Below are positions 1-7,856 of a stretch of DNA of 48,918 nucleotides, piece by piece (the first letter of the stretch is position 1; each line of letters starts with the position of its first letter). The DNA is from DATCKG01 sp036562385 (GTDB lineage Bacteria; Bacillota; Sulfobacillia; Symbiobacteriales; Symbiobacteriaceae), in NCBI GenBank assembly GCA_036562385.1, contig DATCKG010000102.1, forward strand, positions 1 through 48,918. Direction: 5' to 3'. The notes beneath the pieces are model-generated. The model was not told the origin of the DNA. It saw nothing but the letters and a program-made list of their open reading frames with translations, and did no database searches. The translations under genes and the position numbers were made by a program.

Positions 1-450
1 ACCGGAACGTCCAGGGAACCCGCTGACTCCATGTCTGAACTGGCGGAGGCCTTTCAGGTGCTGCCCGGTACCCGGTCGGGAATTCTCTCAGTGGCCCTTC
101 AGGAGCGGGGGCTCGTGATCAGCATCGCTGGCAGCGTCCTCTTCGCCCCAGGCGAGGTGACACTGAAGCCTGATGCCCGGGTCTACCTCGATGACGTCGC
201 CCGGAAGCTGCAGGACGTGGAACTTCCCATCATGGTGGAAGGTACCGCCGACCGGGAGGGCAATCCCAATCCCGGTGGCTACACCCCCTGGGACCTGGCC
301 GCCTTGCGGGCCGGGGCGGTGGTCAGCTACTTCGTGGAACGACACGGCATACCGGGCAGCCGCTTTGTGACCATCGGGTACGGTAGCGCCGAGGCCGCCG
401 AGCGGCCGCCGGACATGGTGACCATCGTCGTGCTGCGCAAAGCCCAATAG
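1..450 (+). CDS. motB: MotB flagellar stator protein, C-terminal part (5' end outside window)
   Basis: The reading frame is open from base 1, so this is the 3' end of a longer gene; 149 residues are visible. They form an OmpA-like peptidoglycan-binding domain of the MotB type: an 'ERGLVISIAG' strand, 'FAPGEVTLKPDA', 'VEGTADREG' where most MotB proteins have a G-H-T-D motif, 'WDLAALRAGAVV', and 'GYGSAEAA' near the end. The MotB N-terminal membrane helix and plug would lie upstream. MotA/MotB form the proton- or sodium-driven stator anchored to the cell wall. It is one of only two plus-strand genes and converges on the late flagellar cluster. An OmpA-family protein other than MotB is possible, but the linker before the domain and the flagellar context favour MotB. 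Confidence 0.8.
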   Translation, partial: TGTSREPADSMSELAEAFQVLPGTRSGILSVALQERGLVISIAGSVLFAPGEVTLKPDARVYLDDVARKLQDVELPIMVEGTADREGNPNPGGYTPWDLAALRAGAVVSYFVERHGIPGSRFVTIGYGSAEAAERPPDMVTIVVLRKAQ

Positions 451-459
451 CACAAAAGA

Positions 460-479
460 CCCGCCGGACCTCCGGCGGG
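460..479. terminator. Bidirectional intrinsic terminator between motB and fliT
   Basis: A 9-bp perfect stem (CCCGCCGGA / TCCGGCGGG) encloses a 2-base loop. It is followed on the plus strand by CTTTCTTTTTCC and on the minus strand by TCTTTTGTG. It lies between the convergent stops of motB (450) and fliT (494), so it can end transcription from both sides. Confidence 0.85.
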
Positions 480-493
480 CTTTCTTTTTCCAC

Positions 494-871
494 CTATCTG
501 CGCTGGTCCACGAGACGGGAGTGGGAGCCGGTACTCAGGAGGCGCCGCACCCCCTGCAGGGTCTGGCGGGCCTGCCGGGACTGGGCCGAGGCCTGCTGCA
601 GACGCTGCAGCGAAGCCGCCCAGGCCTCCTCCAGCTCCCGCTGCTGATCGATCAGATCCTGCAGGGCGGCAACTACCGCCTCATCCGCATGCTCTACCGC
701 ACCAACCAGGTTTCCGCATTCCTCGAGCAGTCCCTTCCGCTGGGCCAGCATGTCTATCAGCAGGTCCACCGATTCCTCTCCGGAAACAGGGCCAGCCAGG
801 ACAGCCAGGAGATTCTGACCCAGGGCAAAGGCCTGCCTGTATCGCTGCAGCAATTCCATCCTCTCACCCAT
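494..871 (-). CDS. fliT: FliT-like flagellar export chaperone
   Basis: A 125-residue, almost wholly helical and Gln/Leu/Ala-rich protein with no membrane segment. It follows fliS and is last in the late flagellar cluster, which is where fliT lies in many bacteria. FliT chaperones the cap protein FliD and in some species has regulatory roles. The first ATG (871) overlaps the end of fliS by 8 bases. A second ATG at 859 sits right after GGTGAGAGG, so the protein may be four residues shorter. Sequence conservation in this family is low, so the call rests on size, helicity and position. Confidence 0.65.
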   Translation of the reverse strand: MGERMELLQRYRQAFALGQNLLAVLAGPVSGEESVDLLIDMLAQRKGLLEECGNLVGAVEHADEAVVAALQDLIDQQRELEEAWAASLQRLQQASAQSRQARQTLQGVRRLLSTGSHSRLVDQRR

Positions 872-1253
872 GGGCCGAAACCTGCTGCGCTTTCACGATC
901 CGGGCAGCCTCCCGCCAGGTCTCCGCCATGTCTCCGAGGGCTTGGGAAACCTCCCGGAAAGCATTTCCGTCTTTACGGATCAGCCCCTGTCCGAGCCGCC
1001 AGCGCCAGTACTCGTACAGCCGGTCGAGATTTTGCGCGATCTCCCCCGCCTCTGGATCGAGGCTCAGGGCAAGCTCCTCCAGAATTCGCTGGGCCTTGCC
1101 CGTATACAGGCTGACCTCGTCCAGCCGGCCGGCCTCCAGCCCCTTGAGCGCCAGATCTGCAAAGCGCCGGGCTCCTTCAAAAAGGAGCGCCACCTTCTCC
1201 CCGGGGCTGGCCGTCTGCACCTGGTAGCCCTGATACGCCTCGAGTGGATTCAT
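864..1253 (-). CDS. fliS: FliS flagellin chaperone
   Basis: A 129-residue cytoplasmic four-helix protein with the FliS hallmarks: N-terminal 'NPLEAYQGYQVQTASPGEKV', then 'LLFEGARRFADLAL' and 'LYEYWRWRL'. FliS binds the C-terminal helices of flagellin and keeps it unpolymerised until export. I chose ATG 1253 because GAGGTGAGGG lies just upstream. The GTG at 1262 would add three residues and overlap that ribosome-binding site. It lies directly behind fliD and overlaps fliT, so the three are probably one transcript. Confidence 0.93.
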   Translation of the reverse strand: MNPLEAYQGYQVQTASPGEKVALLFEGARRFADLALKGLEAGRLDEVSLYTGKAQRILEELALSLDPEAGEIAQNLDRLYEYWRWRLGQGLIRKDGNAFREVSQALGDMAETWREAARIVKAQQVSAHG

Positions 1254-1264
1254 GTCCCTCACCT

Positions 1265-3124
1265 CTACTTACCGCTGCCCATCGTCAGGGCACTGAGTTG
1301 CGCCAGAAGCAGCGTCCCCTGGGACTGCAGTTCCGCCAGCGCCGCCTCCAACCGCTCGAACTGGCGCCGCAGGGCCTCCTCCCGGGCGGCCATCTGCTCA
1401 GTCATCCGGCTGATCTGTTTGTCGATGTCAGCAATCTGTCTGGTCAGGGCGTCATCCCGGGTGCTCAGCGAACCCTGGGCCCCGAGAGAGGCGTTAACGT
1501 ACCGGTACATCTCCAGGGCCGGGCCCCGATTCTGCTGCAGCACCTGCAGTTCCGTGATCCCCTGGACCGGCTGGCCATCCGTGGTGGCTGTCACTTCCAG
1601 GCGGATGCGAGTGGTACTGACCGGGTCAAAGTCAAAGCTCCGAAAGGACCCGGTGTGCGCCTCCACCTCGGCCAGGGTCTGCCAGTTGCCCCCGGAAGCG
1701 TCCCAGTACAGAAGCCGGTAACTCTTCAGGTTAGCGGCATCGGCCAGGTAAAGCTGCACCTGGTCGACAGTAGCCTGGGCAAAGGAGATCTCCAGCCACT
1801 CCGGGCTGTCTGGAGAAGGGATGCCGCTGCTCGCCCAGCCGCCGCCGGCCGTGCCAAACCGGCTGCTGCTGGTCTCGCCGTTGATCACATCCTCGGCCGC
1901 GTAGACATGTTCGCTGTCGCTGGCCATCACCGACGAGGCGATGACGCTGCCGCCGTTGGACGCAAGGGCCACGTTCTTCCGCAGCGCACCTAGCACCCGG
2001 GCAACGCCTTCGGCGTCTTCCTGAAGTTTCGCTTTTAGCTTCTCCGTGTCGAGCAGCACCTTGCCATAATCGGCAGTGCCGTACCGGCCGGTGGTGATCC
2101 CGATGTCACTGAGCTGCCGGAAACCTTCAGGTAGGCCCTCCACCACGTTGGAGAGCATGCCCCGCAGCGCCGTTTGCAGGCTGCGGGCCAGCGCATCGCC
2201 CTGCAGCGCACCCGCTTTCTTGGTCTCGGTATCGTAGCTGGTGAGATCCTTCAGCAAGTTCAGGATTTCATTCAGCGCGTCGACCCATTCTTTGATGGCA
2301 TTTGCCACCTTGTCCACATCCATGCTGACAGTGATGTCGGTGGCCACGGTGGCGTCGGGGTTGGTGCTGGTCGCCCCGCCCCGCTTGAGCGTGATGGTCA
2401 GATTGGGCAGCACATCGGTGATCACGTTGCTGGAATAGTTGTCATAGTGAATGCCATCCAGGTAGAAGTCCGCGTTTTGCGCCGCCACCAGTTCGTTGGC
2501 GAACTGGCCCGTCGGGTCCAGAAAGCCCAGCCCCTGAGTCAGCGCATCGGGGCCGCTCATCTGAATGGCCCCGTCGAGGCCGGTCTGCTTGGACGTGAGC
2601 ACCAGGCGATACTGGGTCTGCCCGGCGTTGGCTACCTGGACCACATCTGCCGTCACGCCCACATCTTCCAAGGCGTTGATCTTGTCCCGGATGGAGTAGA
2701 GGCTGTCCGTGGCGACGATGTCGATGGTCTTGCCGTTCAGAGTCAGGCTGCCCTCCAGCCCCAGCTGAGCCGTAGGCGAATTCATTAGTCCGCTGGCCAC
2801 CACGTGCGCCGTGGCCAGGCGCCGCACTTCCAGCCGGTGGGTGGTCAGTGTGGCTCCTACGCCGGCGGTCACGGTGGCCACCGAATCGTCCGAGAGGGTA
2901 ACCGCTCGGGAGCGATAGATGCTGGCAAACCGGATCGCGTCGAGCTTGGAGCGCAGGGTGGTCAGGGATGTACGCACCTTCTGCCATGCGCTCCGCTTCT
3001 CTTCCAAAGCCGCTTTCCGGCTCTCCTGCAGCTCAATCCGCCGGTTTTCGAGTTCGAGGATCTTCTGGATAATGGCATCGGTATCAACGCCGGAGATCAG
3101 TCCGCTGAGGCTCAGTCCGGCCAC
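1265..3124 (-). CDS. fliD: FliD flagellar filament cap protein with an inserted F5/8 type C-like domain
   Basis: A 619-residue cap protein (HAP2) that sits on the filament tip and helps flagellin fold into place. Residues 1-100 carry the FliD N-terminal region ('SGVDTDAIIQKILELE'), and 101-390 hold the D2/D3 part. Residues about 545-619 hold the C-terminal coiled coil ('STRDDALTRQIADIDKQI', 'LRRQFERLEAAL'). Between them, at about 393-531, lies a discoidin-like domain: 'SEHVYAAEDVINGETSSS', 'GGWASSG', 'EWLEISFAQATVDQVQLYL', 'YRLLYWDASGGNWQTLAEV', 'STTRIRLEVTA'. Such domains commonly bind sugars or surfaces. The start is GTG 3124, preceded by AAGGGGGTGG. The insertion is discussed in the findings. 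Confidence 0.93.
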   Translation of the reverse strand: MAGLSLSGLISGVDTDAIIQKILELENRRIELQESRKAALEEKRSAWQKVRTSLTTLRSKLDAIRFASIYRSRAVTLSDDSVATVTAGVGATLTTHRLEVRRLATAHVVASGLMNSPTAQLGLEGSLTLNGKTIDIVATDSLYSIRDKINALEDVGVTADVVQVANAGQTQYRLVLTSKQTGLDGAIQMSGPDALTQGLGFLDPTGQFANELVAAQNADFYLDGIHYDNYSSNVITDVLPNLTITLKRGGATSTNPDATVATDITVSMDVDKVANAIKEWVDALNEILNLLKDLTSYDTETKKAGALQGDALARSLQTALRGMLSNVVEGLPEGFRQLSDIGITTGRYGTADYGKVLLDTEKLKAKLQEDAEGVARVLGALRKNVALASNGGSVIASSVMASDSEHVYAAEDVINGETSSSRFGTAGGGWASSGIPSPDSPEWLEISFAQATVDQVQLYLADAANLKSYRLLYWDASGGNWQTLAEVEAHTGSFRSFDFDPVSTTRIRLEVTATTDGQPVQGITELQVLQQNRGPALEMYRYVNASLGAQGSLSTRDDALTRQIADIDKQISRMTEQMAAREEALRRQFERLEAALAELQSQGTLLLAQLSALTMGSGK

Positions 3125-3143
3125 ACTTCCACCCCCTTACGCC

Positions 3144-3494
3144 TCAGGCCTTCTCATCCAGCAGTAGGCCCAGGGCCTCCTCCATCCGGTAGAAGGCCTC
3201 CAGGAGTTTTTCAGGCGGCATCTGCCTGATCACCTCGCCGGTCCGCGTGTCCACCACGCGAATCACGATACGGTGGGGCTTTACGACCTCAAACTGGAGA
3301 GCGCGGTCGAAGATCCGGACCACCTCATTCATCTTCTCCACCGCTTCCTCCAGGTCGCGGTGCTGCTTCTCCGTGACCTCCAGGGTAGTCGTGGGGCGGC
3401 GCTCCGGGCCGGCCACATCCTGCCCCTTCGGGCGATCGACAACCTCTGTCACGGGCCGTTGTCCTGGTAGACTTGCTGGCGGCATGACTCTCAT
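3144..3494 (-). CDS. flaG: FlaG family protein
   Basis: A 116-residue soluble protein. The conserved half is at about 45-115: 'LEEAVEKMNEVVRIFDRALQFEV', a beta region ('RIVIRVVDTRTGEVIRQMPPEKLLEAF'), and the closing 'EALGLLLDEKA'. This matches the FlaG family, found next to fliD in many genomes and linked to filament length. Its biochemical role is not well defined. The N-terminal ~40 residues look disordered. ATG 3494 follows GGGAGGG at good spacing. It lies between flgL and fliD in the same orientation. Confidence 0.85.
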   Translation of the reverse strand: MRVMPPASLPGQRPVTEVVDRPKGQDVAGPERRPTTTLEVTEKQHRDLEEAVEKMNEVVRIFDRALQFEVVKPHRIVIRVVDTRTGEVIRQMPPEKLLEAFYRMEEALGLLLDEKA

Positions 3495-3509
3495 GATACC
3501 CGCCCTCCC

Positions 3510-4397
3510 TTACCTCAGCATGTAATCGATCAGCGACTGGGGCAGCGCCTTCGCGAAGCAGGCCAGCGCCGCCAGGTAGGCCGTCTGCGCTTCGGTCATC
3601 TCCAGCACCGCCGTCTCCAGGTCGCCGCCCGAAATCTTGGTAAGCCGCTCCTTGATCAGCAGGATCGAATCCCGCGCCTGCTCCATGTACTGGGTCACCT
3701 GGTTTTGCCGGAGGCCCAGGTCGGAGCGGATCACCGTCAGGTTCTCCAGCGCCTTGTCCAGGGCCGGCAGTCCCGTCGCAGTCAGGTTCTCGATGTTGCC
3801 GGCCTCCAGGTCTGCGATCATCTGGTCCAGGGCGCCGATCACCTCATCGGCGTGCAGCCAGTTTCCGGGGACCGTGACGGCCACCGTAAAGCCCGGCGCC
3901 ACGGTGCGGACCAGTTCCTGGTCCGGGCCGCCCTGGTACTGCAACGTGCCGCCCGACTCCACGAAGGGACGTGTATCTGTCTTATACCCGCTGAACAGGT
4001 AGAGACCCCGATGCTGGCTGTTCAGTTCCTGCATGAGCGACTCCCGGATGCTCCGGAGGGTTGCCGCGAGGGACTGCTGTCCTTCCGGGCCCAAAGCCAG
4101 CGGACCGCCCGCCTGCACCACCGCCTCCCGGGCGGCCTGCAGCCGGTCGATAATGGCGGTCAGATGGGTCTCGGTCACCCGAAGCCAGTCCAGCGCGTCC
4201 TCGGCGGCCCGCTGGATCCGCTCCATCCGCAGTTCCATGCCGGAAAGCTGCATCGCCTCTTCCACCCGCTTGGGGTCATCCGAGGGGCGGGTGAGCACCC
4301 TTCCGTTCACCGCATCCTGAGCCCTGGCATACTGCTCCCGCAGCTTGTCCAGGTCACGGATGGCCCGGTGCATCAGCATGGTGTTGGTAATCCGCAT
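3510..4397 (-). CDS. flgL: FlgL hook-filament junction protein (HAP3)
   Basis: A 295-residue flagellin-like protein. The N-terminal 'MRITNTMLMHRAIRDLDKL' and 'QDAVNGRVLTRPSDDP' are the D0/D1 signature shared with flagellins. The C-terminal helix ('TKISGGDLETAVLEMTEAQTAYLAAL') closes the D0/D1 bundle. FlgL forms the second ring between hook and filament. The last residues 'PQSLIDYML' are typical of FlgL. It lies directly behind flgK, its structural partner, with 15 bases between the genes. Confidence 0.93.
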   Translation of the reverse strand: MRITNTMLMHRAIRDLDKLREQYARAQDAVNGRVLTRPSDDPKRVEEAMQLSGMELRMERIQRAAEDALDWLRVTETHLTAIIDRLQAAREAVVQAGGPLALGPEGQQSLAATLRSIRESLMQELNSQHRGLYLFSGYKTDTRPFVESGGTLQYQGGPDQELVRTVAPGFTVAVTVPGNWLHADEVIGALDQMIADLEAGNIENLTATGLPALDKALENLTVIRSDLGLRQNQVTQYMEQARDSILLIKERLTKISGGDLETAVLEMTEAQTAYLAALACFAKALPQSLIDYMLR

Positions 4398-4412
4398 CGC
4401 TTTCGCCTCCCC

Positions 4413-5738
4413 TTAGCGGATGGCATCGATGAGGGTCTGCAGCATCTCGTCCATTACCGTGATCAGGCGGGCACAGGCCGCGTACGCCTTCTGCTGCATC
4501 ATCATGCCCGCCACCTCCTCGTCCAGGGAGACGCCCCAGGACGCCTGCCGCTGCTCCTCCTCCGCCGCCAGATGGGTGCGGGCCACCTCATAGCTGAGGT
4601 TCGCGTCGGCAGCCTTGATGCCGACCCACCCCACCAGGTTCTGATAGAACGTCCCGGGGGTCATGAGCGCCTGGGTCACAATGCTGGAAGAATCCCAGCC
4701 GTCGATCCCCTCCGTGGCCAGCGCAGCGATCTGCCGGGCGATCTCCCCATCGGAAGGAAGGCCCGATGGGCCCGTCATGATCTTGTCCGGCGTAAGATCC
4801 GGATTGACCGCCAGCTTCCACGGGTTATCGGTGTCCACAAAGAAGGGCGGATCACTGTGCAGGCGATTGACCGCCTCGGCGACTTGCCTTGCCAGCAGGG
4901 CGATCTCCTGCTTCAGCGTCTGAAGCTCCTCATCCCGCACCGAGACGAGCCCGGCGATGACGCCGCCGCCGGTGTAGGGATGCTGCGTGCCGTCGGCGCT
5001 TTGCCAAACGGGCTGCCCCGTCGCTCCCATAACGAGGGTGAGCACGGTGGGGCCGTACAGGACAGACGTGGAGCCCACGGTGATCCGGACCACCCCGTCC
5101 TCCCCTTCTGTGGCCGTGGCACCCACCAGCTTGGCCAGTTTGTCCAGCGCCAGATCCCGCAGGTCCCGGAGATCCGCGTCGTTCATCTGGTTGCGGGTGA
5201 GATAGGAGATCCGCTTGTTCAGTTCAAAGACCTGGTTCAGCAGGTTGTTGACCTCCCGCATGTTGTCCACCAGGTCGTCGTTGACAGTCTCCTGCAGTTC
5301 GGCAAATCCCCGGTACGCCGTCCTGATCTCATTGACAAACTGCCGCCCCGCGGACAGGACCTGCAGCCTGGCCACCCCTGAGGTAGGATCATCGGCCAAG
5401 GCCTGCCACGCGTCGAAGAACTCGTCCAGCGCCTTCCGGAGTCCGCCGGCCACCGGATCGCCCAGGATGTCCTCCACCTTCGACAGCACATCCTGCCGGG
5501 CTTCCGCTTCGCCCAGGCTCGCGGAGACGGAGCGGTACTGCTGGTCAATGAACAGATCCCGGATCCGAGCGATACCCGGTCCGGTAATCCCCGCTTCGGT
5601 GGGCGTGAGCACCTGCCGGCGGGTGTAAGCCGTGTCGTTGGCGTGGGCGATGTTGCTGCCGTGGACGGTAACCGCAGTCTGCGCATGCTGCAGGCCGCGT
5701 ACGGCGTTGTACATGCCGGTAAAGAGGCTGGTAATCAC
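4413..5738 (-). CDS. flgK: FlgK hook-filament junction protein (HAP1)
   Basis: A 441-residue axial protein. The N terminus 'LFTGMYNAVRGLQHAQTAV' and 'HGSNIAHANDTAYTRRQV' is the FlgK rod/hook-type signature, and the C terminus 'EVAGMMMQQKAYAACARLI' pairs with it. It forms the first ring on the hook tip. At 441 residues it is shorter than enteric FlgK, so the outer domains are reduced. The start is GTG 5738, with GGGGGAG 7-8 bases upstream. It lies between flgN, whose product is its export chaperone in other bacteria, and flgL. Confidence 0.93.
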   Translation of the reverse strand: MITSLFTGMYNAVRGLQHAQTAVTVHGSNIAHANDTAYTRRQVLTPTEAGITGPGIARIRDLFIDQQYRSVSASLGEAEARQDVLSKVEDILGDPVAGGLRKALDEFFDAWQALADDPTSGVARLQVLSAGRQFVNEIRTAYRGFAELQETVNDDLVDNMREVNNLLNQVFELNKRISYLTRNQMNDADLRDLRDLALDKLAKLVGATATEGEDGVVRITVGSTSVLYGPTVLTLVMGATGQPVWQSADGTQHPYTGGGVIAGLVSVRDEELQTLKQEIALLARQVAEAVNRLHSDPPFFVDTDNPWKLAVNPDLTPDKIMTGPSGLPSDGEIARQIAALATEGIDGWDSSSIVTQALMTPGTFYQNLVGWVGIKAADANLSYEVARTHLAAEEEQRQASWGVSLDEEVAGMMMQQKAYAACARLITVMDEMLQTLIDAIR

Positions 5739-5756
5739 GACCTGTCTCCCCCTTTC

Positions 5757-6107
5757 TCAGGCCTTGCGGTTGAGCCGGCAGGCCTGAGACGGCTGTTCCC
5801 ATCCCGAGCCGGGGTACCCCACAGGCTGCACGGAACCGGCCCCGAGAATCAGCTTCAATAAGAAATCAGTCCGGGCCAACTGGGTCTGCAGCAGGCTCCG
5901 GAGCTTCGTTTTTTCCCGTTCAATCTGGCCGACCAGATCCCGGACCTCCTCCGGACTCAGGTCCATCTCGGCCTCCTGCAGGGCCCGCAGGAGTTCCTCG
6001 TGCCGGGCCACCCCCTCCATGAGGGCCTTGGCATCAGCCCGCACGGCAGCGTCGGTTTCGGCCCGGATGGTCGCCAGCATGTCGGCGAGAAGGGCACGTA
6101 CGCTCAT
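5757..6107 (-). CDS. flgN: FlgN-like export chaperone for FlgK/FlgL
   Basis: A 116-residue mostly helical protein with an amphipathic helix 'VRDLVGQIEREKTKLRSLLQTQLARTDFLLKLIL', as in FlgN proteins, and a short unstructured basic tail. FlgN binds the C-terminal helices of FlgK and FlgL before export. Its ATG (6107) overlaps the stop of flgM as ATGA, which implies coupled translation. The flgM-flgN-flgK-flgL order is the usual one in Firmicutes. The family is weakly conserved, so position carries much of the weight. Confidence 0.85.
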   Translation of the reverse strand: MSVRALLADMLATIRAETDAAVRADAKALMEGVARHEELLRALQEAEMDLSPEEVRDLVGQIEREKTKLRSLLQTQLARTDFLLKLILGAGSVQPVGYPGSGWEQPSQACRLNRKA

Positions 6108-6400
6108 GGCTCCAGCACCTTTCCCAGAAGAAGTCGGTCAGCGATCTCCTCCGCCCGGACCGAGTACCTGCCGGAGGCGATGAGCGCCTTCAGCCGCGCC
6201 ACGCGTTCCGCCCGAGTGGCCGGCACGCCCCGCAGCATTTCCCGGAGGGCGCTCACTTCCTGCGCTTTGCTGGAGAGATCCACCTGATCAGCCTGTACCG
6301 CCGCCGGACCGCCCTCGGGACTTTTCGCCACACTTTTCTCCCGACGGGCGCCGGCCTGTACCCCTGCCAATCCTTGCAACCGATGGGTTTCCACTTTCAT
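6104..6400 (-). CDS. flgM: FlgM anti-sigma-D factor
   Basis: A 98-residue protein whose second half holds the FlgM sigma-binding region: 'DQVDLSSKAQEVSALREML', 'RAERVARLKALIASGRYSV' and 'EEIADRLL'. In this family FlgM holds SigD inactive until the hook is finished and FlgM is exported. ATG 6400 is chosen because AGAAAGGGG lies upstream and the protein starts 'MKVETHRLQG' as FlgM proteins do. The GTG at 6442 would add 14 residues with no conservation. It heads the late flagellar cluster, next to the sigD-swrB end of the early operon. Confidence 0.9.
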   Translation of the reverse strand: MKVETHRLQGLAGVQAGARREKSVAKSPEGGPAAVQADQVDLSSKAQEVSALREMLRGVPATRAERVARLKALIASGRYSVRAEEIADRLLLGKVLEP

Positions 6401-6444
6401 GACCGCCCCAACCCCTTTCTCACCACCGGATGACTGACGCACAA

Positions 6445-6473
6445 GGCCGCCACGGTTAAGTACCGTGGCGGCC
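6445..6473 (-). terminator. Strong hairpin between the swrB-like gene and flgM
   Basis: Two 12-base arms (GGCCGCCACGGT / ACCGTGGCGGCC) pair perfectly around a 5-base loop. The gap separates the end of the early operon (6533) from flgM (6400). On the minus strand the stem is followed by TTGTGCG, with only a few T residues, so termination may be partial. It may instead protect or partition the transcript. I could not place a convincing sigma-D promoter for flgM in the gap. Confidence 0.6.
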
Positions 6474-6532
6474 GATTATTCCAGGCTAGCTTACACTCCG
6501 GGCTTCTTTCGCTTTATAGCACCCGGCGGTGG

Positions 6533-7057
6533 CTATGCGGTCACCCGCCGGGCCCGCAGGTTCAACATGAGCTGCACCTCGCCCCTGGGAATCCCCAGCC
6601 GCCGGGCGATCTCCGCCTCGGACAGGCCCCGGTCCGCCAGGGCCCAGACCTCGGCGCGGATCGCCTGATACCGTTCCCGAGAAGAGCCGGGAGCCGTCTG
6701 CGGCGCCGCTACTCCAACCGGCTCCTGCACCTGTGCCGGCTCGCACAGGGGGACCGGTTCCTGCACCGAGGCAGGTTCCCGCGCCGCTCCGTGGGCCCGG
6801 TCCTCACCCGAGGCCTTCTCCGCAGCCTGCTCCCGGGCTTTCAGTTCCACAGCCTCCAGCAGCTCCCGGAGCAGGGCAATGCGCTCGTCCGCCTGTTCCA
6901 GCACCGCCCCGGCCTCCATGGTCACCTCGGCGGCCAGTTCCTCCAGCTTCCTCAGCGAGGCATCCACCCGCTGCTGGCGGCGGGTCATCTCCGTGAGGAC
7001 CCAATAGAGGCCCCCCACCACCGCCAGCCCAATGATCGGGTAGAGCAGCCCTTCCAT
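6533..7057 (-). CDS. swrB: SwrB (YlxL)-like membrane-anchored protein
   Basis: A 174-residue protein. It starts with one membrane helix ('LLYPIIGLAVVGGLYWVL') and continues with a coiled coil ('VDASLRKLEELAAEVTMEAG') and a Pro/Glu/Gln-rich linker. It ends in a helix-turn-helix-like segment: 'ALADRGLSEAEIARRLGIPR', then 'GEVQLMLNLRA'. That layout and its place right after sigD match SwrB/YlxL of B. subtilis, which promotes maturation of the hook-basal body. The ATG at 7057 has GGGAGG nine bases upstream. The ATG at 7066 touches that site directly and would add three residues. Function is inferred from layout and context. Confidence 0.72.
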   Translation of the reverse strand: MEGLLYPIIGLAVVGGLYWVLTEMTRRQQRVDASLRKLEELAAEVTMEAGAVLEQADERIALLRELLEAVELKAREQAAEKASGEDRAHGAAREPASVQEPVPLCEPAQVQEPVGVAAPQTAPGSSRERYQAIRAEVWALADRGLSEAEIARRLGIPRGEVQLMLNLRARRVTA

Positions 7058-7075
7058 CCATCCCATCCTCCCTCT

Positions 7076-7843
7076 TCAGGAGACCATCAGTTCCTTCATC
7101 CGGGCCAGCTTCCCGCGCAGCCTCAAGATCGCCTTGCTGTGGATCTGGGAGATCCGGGCCGGCGAGAGGCCCAACACTTCGCTGATCTCCTTGGCCATCA
7201 GCCCTTCGTAGTAGAACAGCGCCACCACGAGCCGCTCCTGCTCCGGCAAGGATTCAATGGCTCTGGCGAGCCGCTCCCGGCGTTCAGCCAACTGGGAGGA
7301 GGTAAGCGGATCCGTGGCCTCCGGATCGGCCAGACGCTCCTCCAGGCTCATGCCATCGCCGCTTTCGTCCAGGAGCGTCTCTTCCAGGGACAGCACGGAG
7401 AGGCACCCGACCTCCGCAATCCGGCTTTCCACCTCTTCCGGGGAAAGTCCCATGAAGGCCGCCAGTTCCTGCCGGGTCGGTTCCCGGCCCAACCGCCGCT
7501 CCAGTTCGTCCCGGGCCTGCTCCAACTGCCGTACCCGTTTGCGCAGCGCCGGAGCCCACTGGAGCGCCCGGATGCCCTTCAGGCAAGCCCCTCGAATCCA
7601 TGGAATCGCAAAGGTCTCAAACCGGATGCCGCGGCTGGGGTCATACCGGGACAGGGCTTCCAGCAGCCCGAAACAACCATGCCCTTCCACGTCCTCCTGG
7701 TCGAAATGAGAGGGCAGCCCTACCATCAGCCGACCGGCCACGTATCGCACCAGCCAGATGTATCGCTCCGCCAACTGATCCCGGGCGGCGAGGTCGCCCT
7801 GCTCCCGCCATCGCCGCCACAGTTCCTCGTATGGGACGGTCAC
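7076..7843 (-). CDS. sigD: SigD (FliA) flagellar RNA polymerase sigma factor
   Basis: A 255-residue sigma-70 protein, the usual SigD length. Region 2 shows 'IWLVRYVAGRLMVGLP', 'EDVEGHGCFGLLEALSRYDP' and 'RFETFAIPWIRGACL'. Region 4 shows 'ESLPEQERLVVALFYYEGLM' and 'EISEVLGLSPARISQIHSKA'. It directs transcription of late flagellar genes and is controlled by FlgM, encoded 0.7 kb downstream. The start is GTG 7843, with AGGAGGTG overlapping the stop of flhG. The same frame runs on to 8038, but that extra stretch is Arg/Trp/Pro-rich and unlike any sigma factor. Confidence 0.95.
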   Translation of the reverse strand: MTVPYEELWRRWREQGDLAARDQLAERYIWLVRYVAGRLMVGLPSHFDQEDVEGHGCFGLLEALSRYDPSRGIRFETFAIPWIRGACLKGIRALQWAPALRKRVRQLEQARDELERRLGREPTRQELAAFMGLSPEEVESRIAEVGCLSVLSLEETLLDESGDGMSLEERLADPEATDPLTSSQLAERRERLARAIESLPEQERLVVALFYYEGLMAKEISEVLGLSPARISQIHSKAILRLRGKLARMKELMVS

Positions 7844-7856
7844 GGGCTCCCACCTC

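Noticed and set aside
6474..6532. A sigma-D promoter (TAAA ... CCGATAT) for flgM
   Set aside because: TAAA- and TAAG-like sequences occur on the minus strand, but none is followed at 14-16 bases by a credible CCGATA-type -10.
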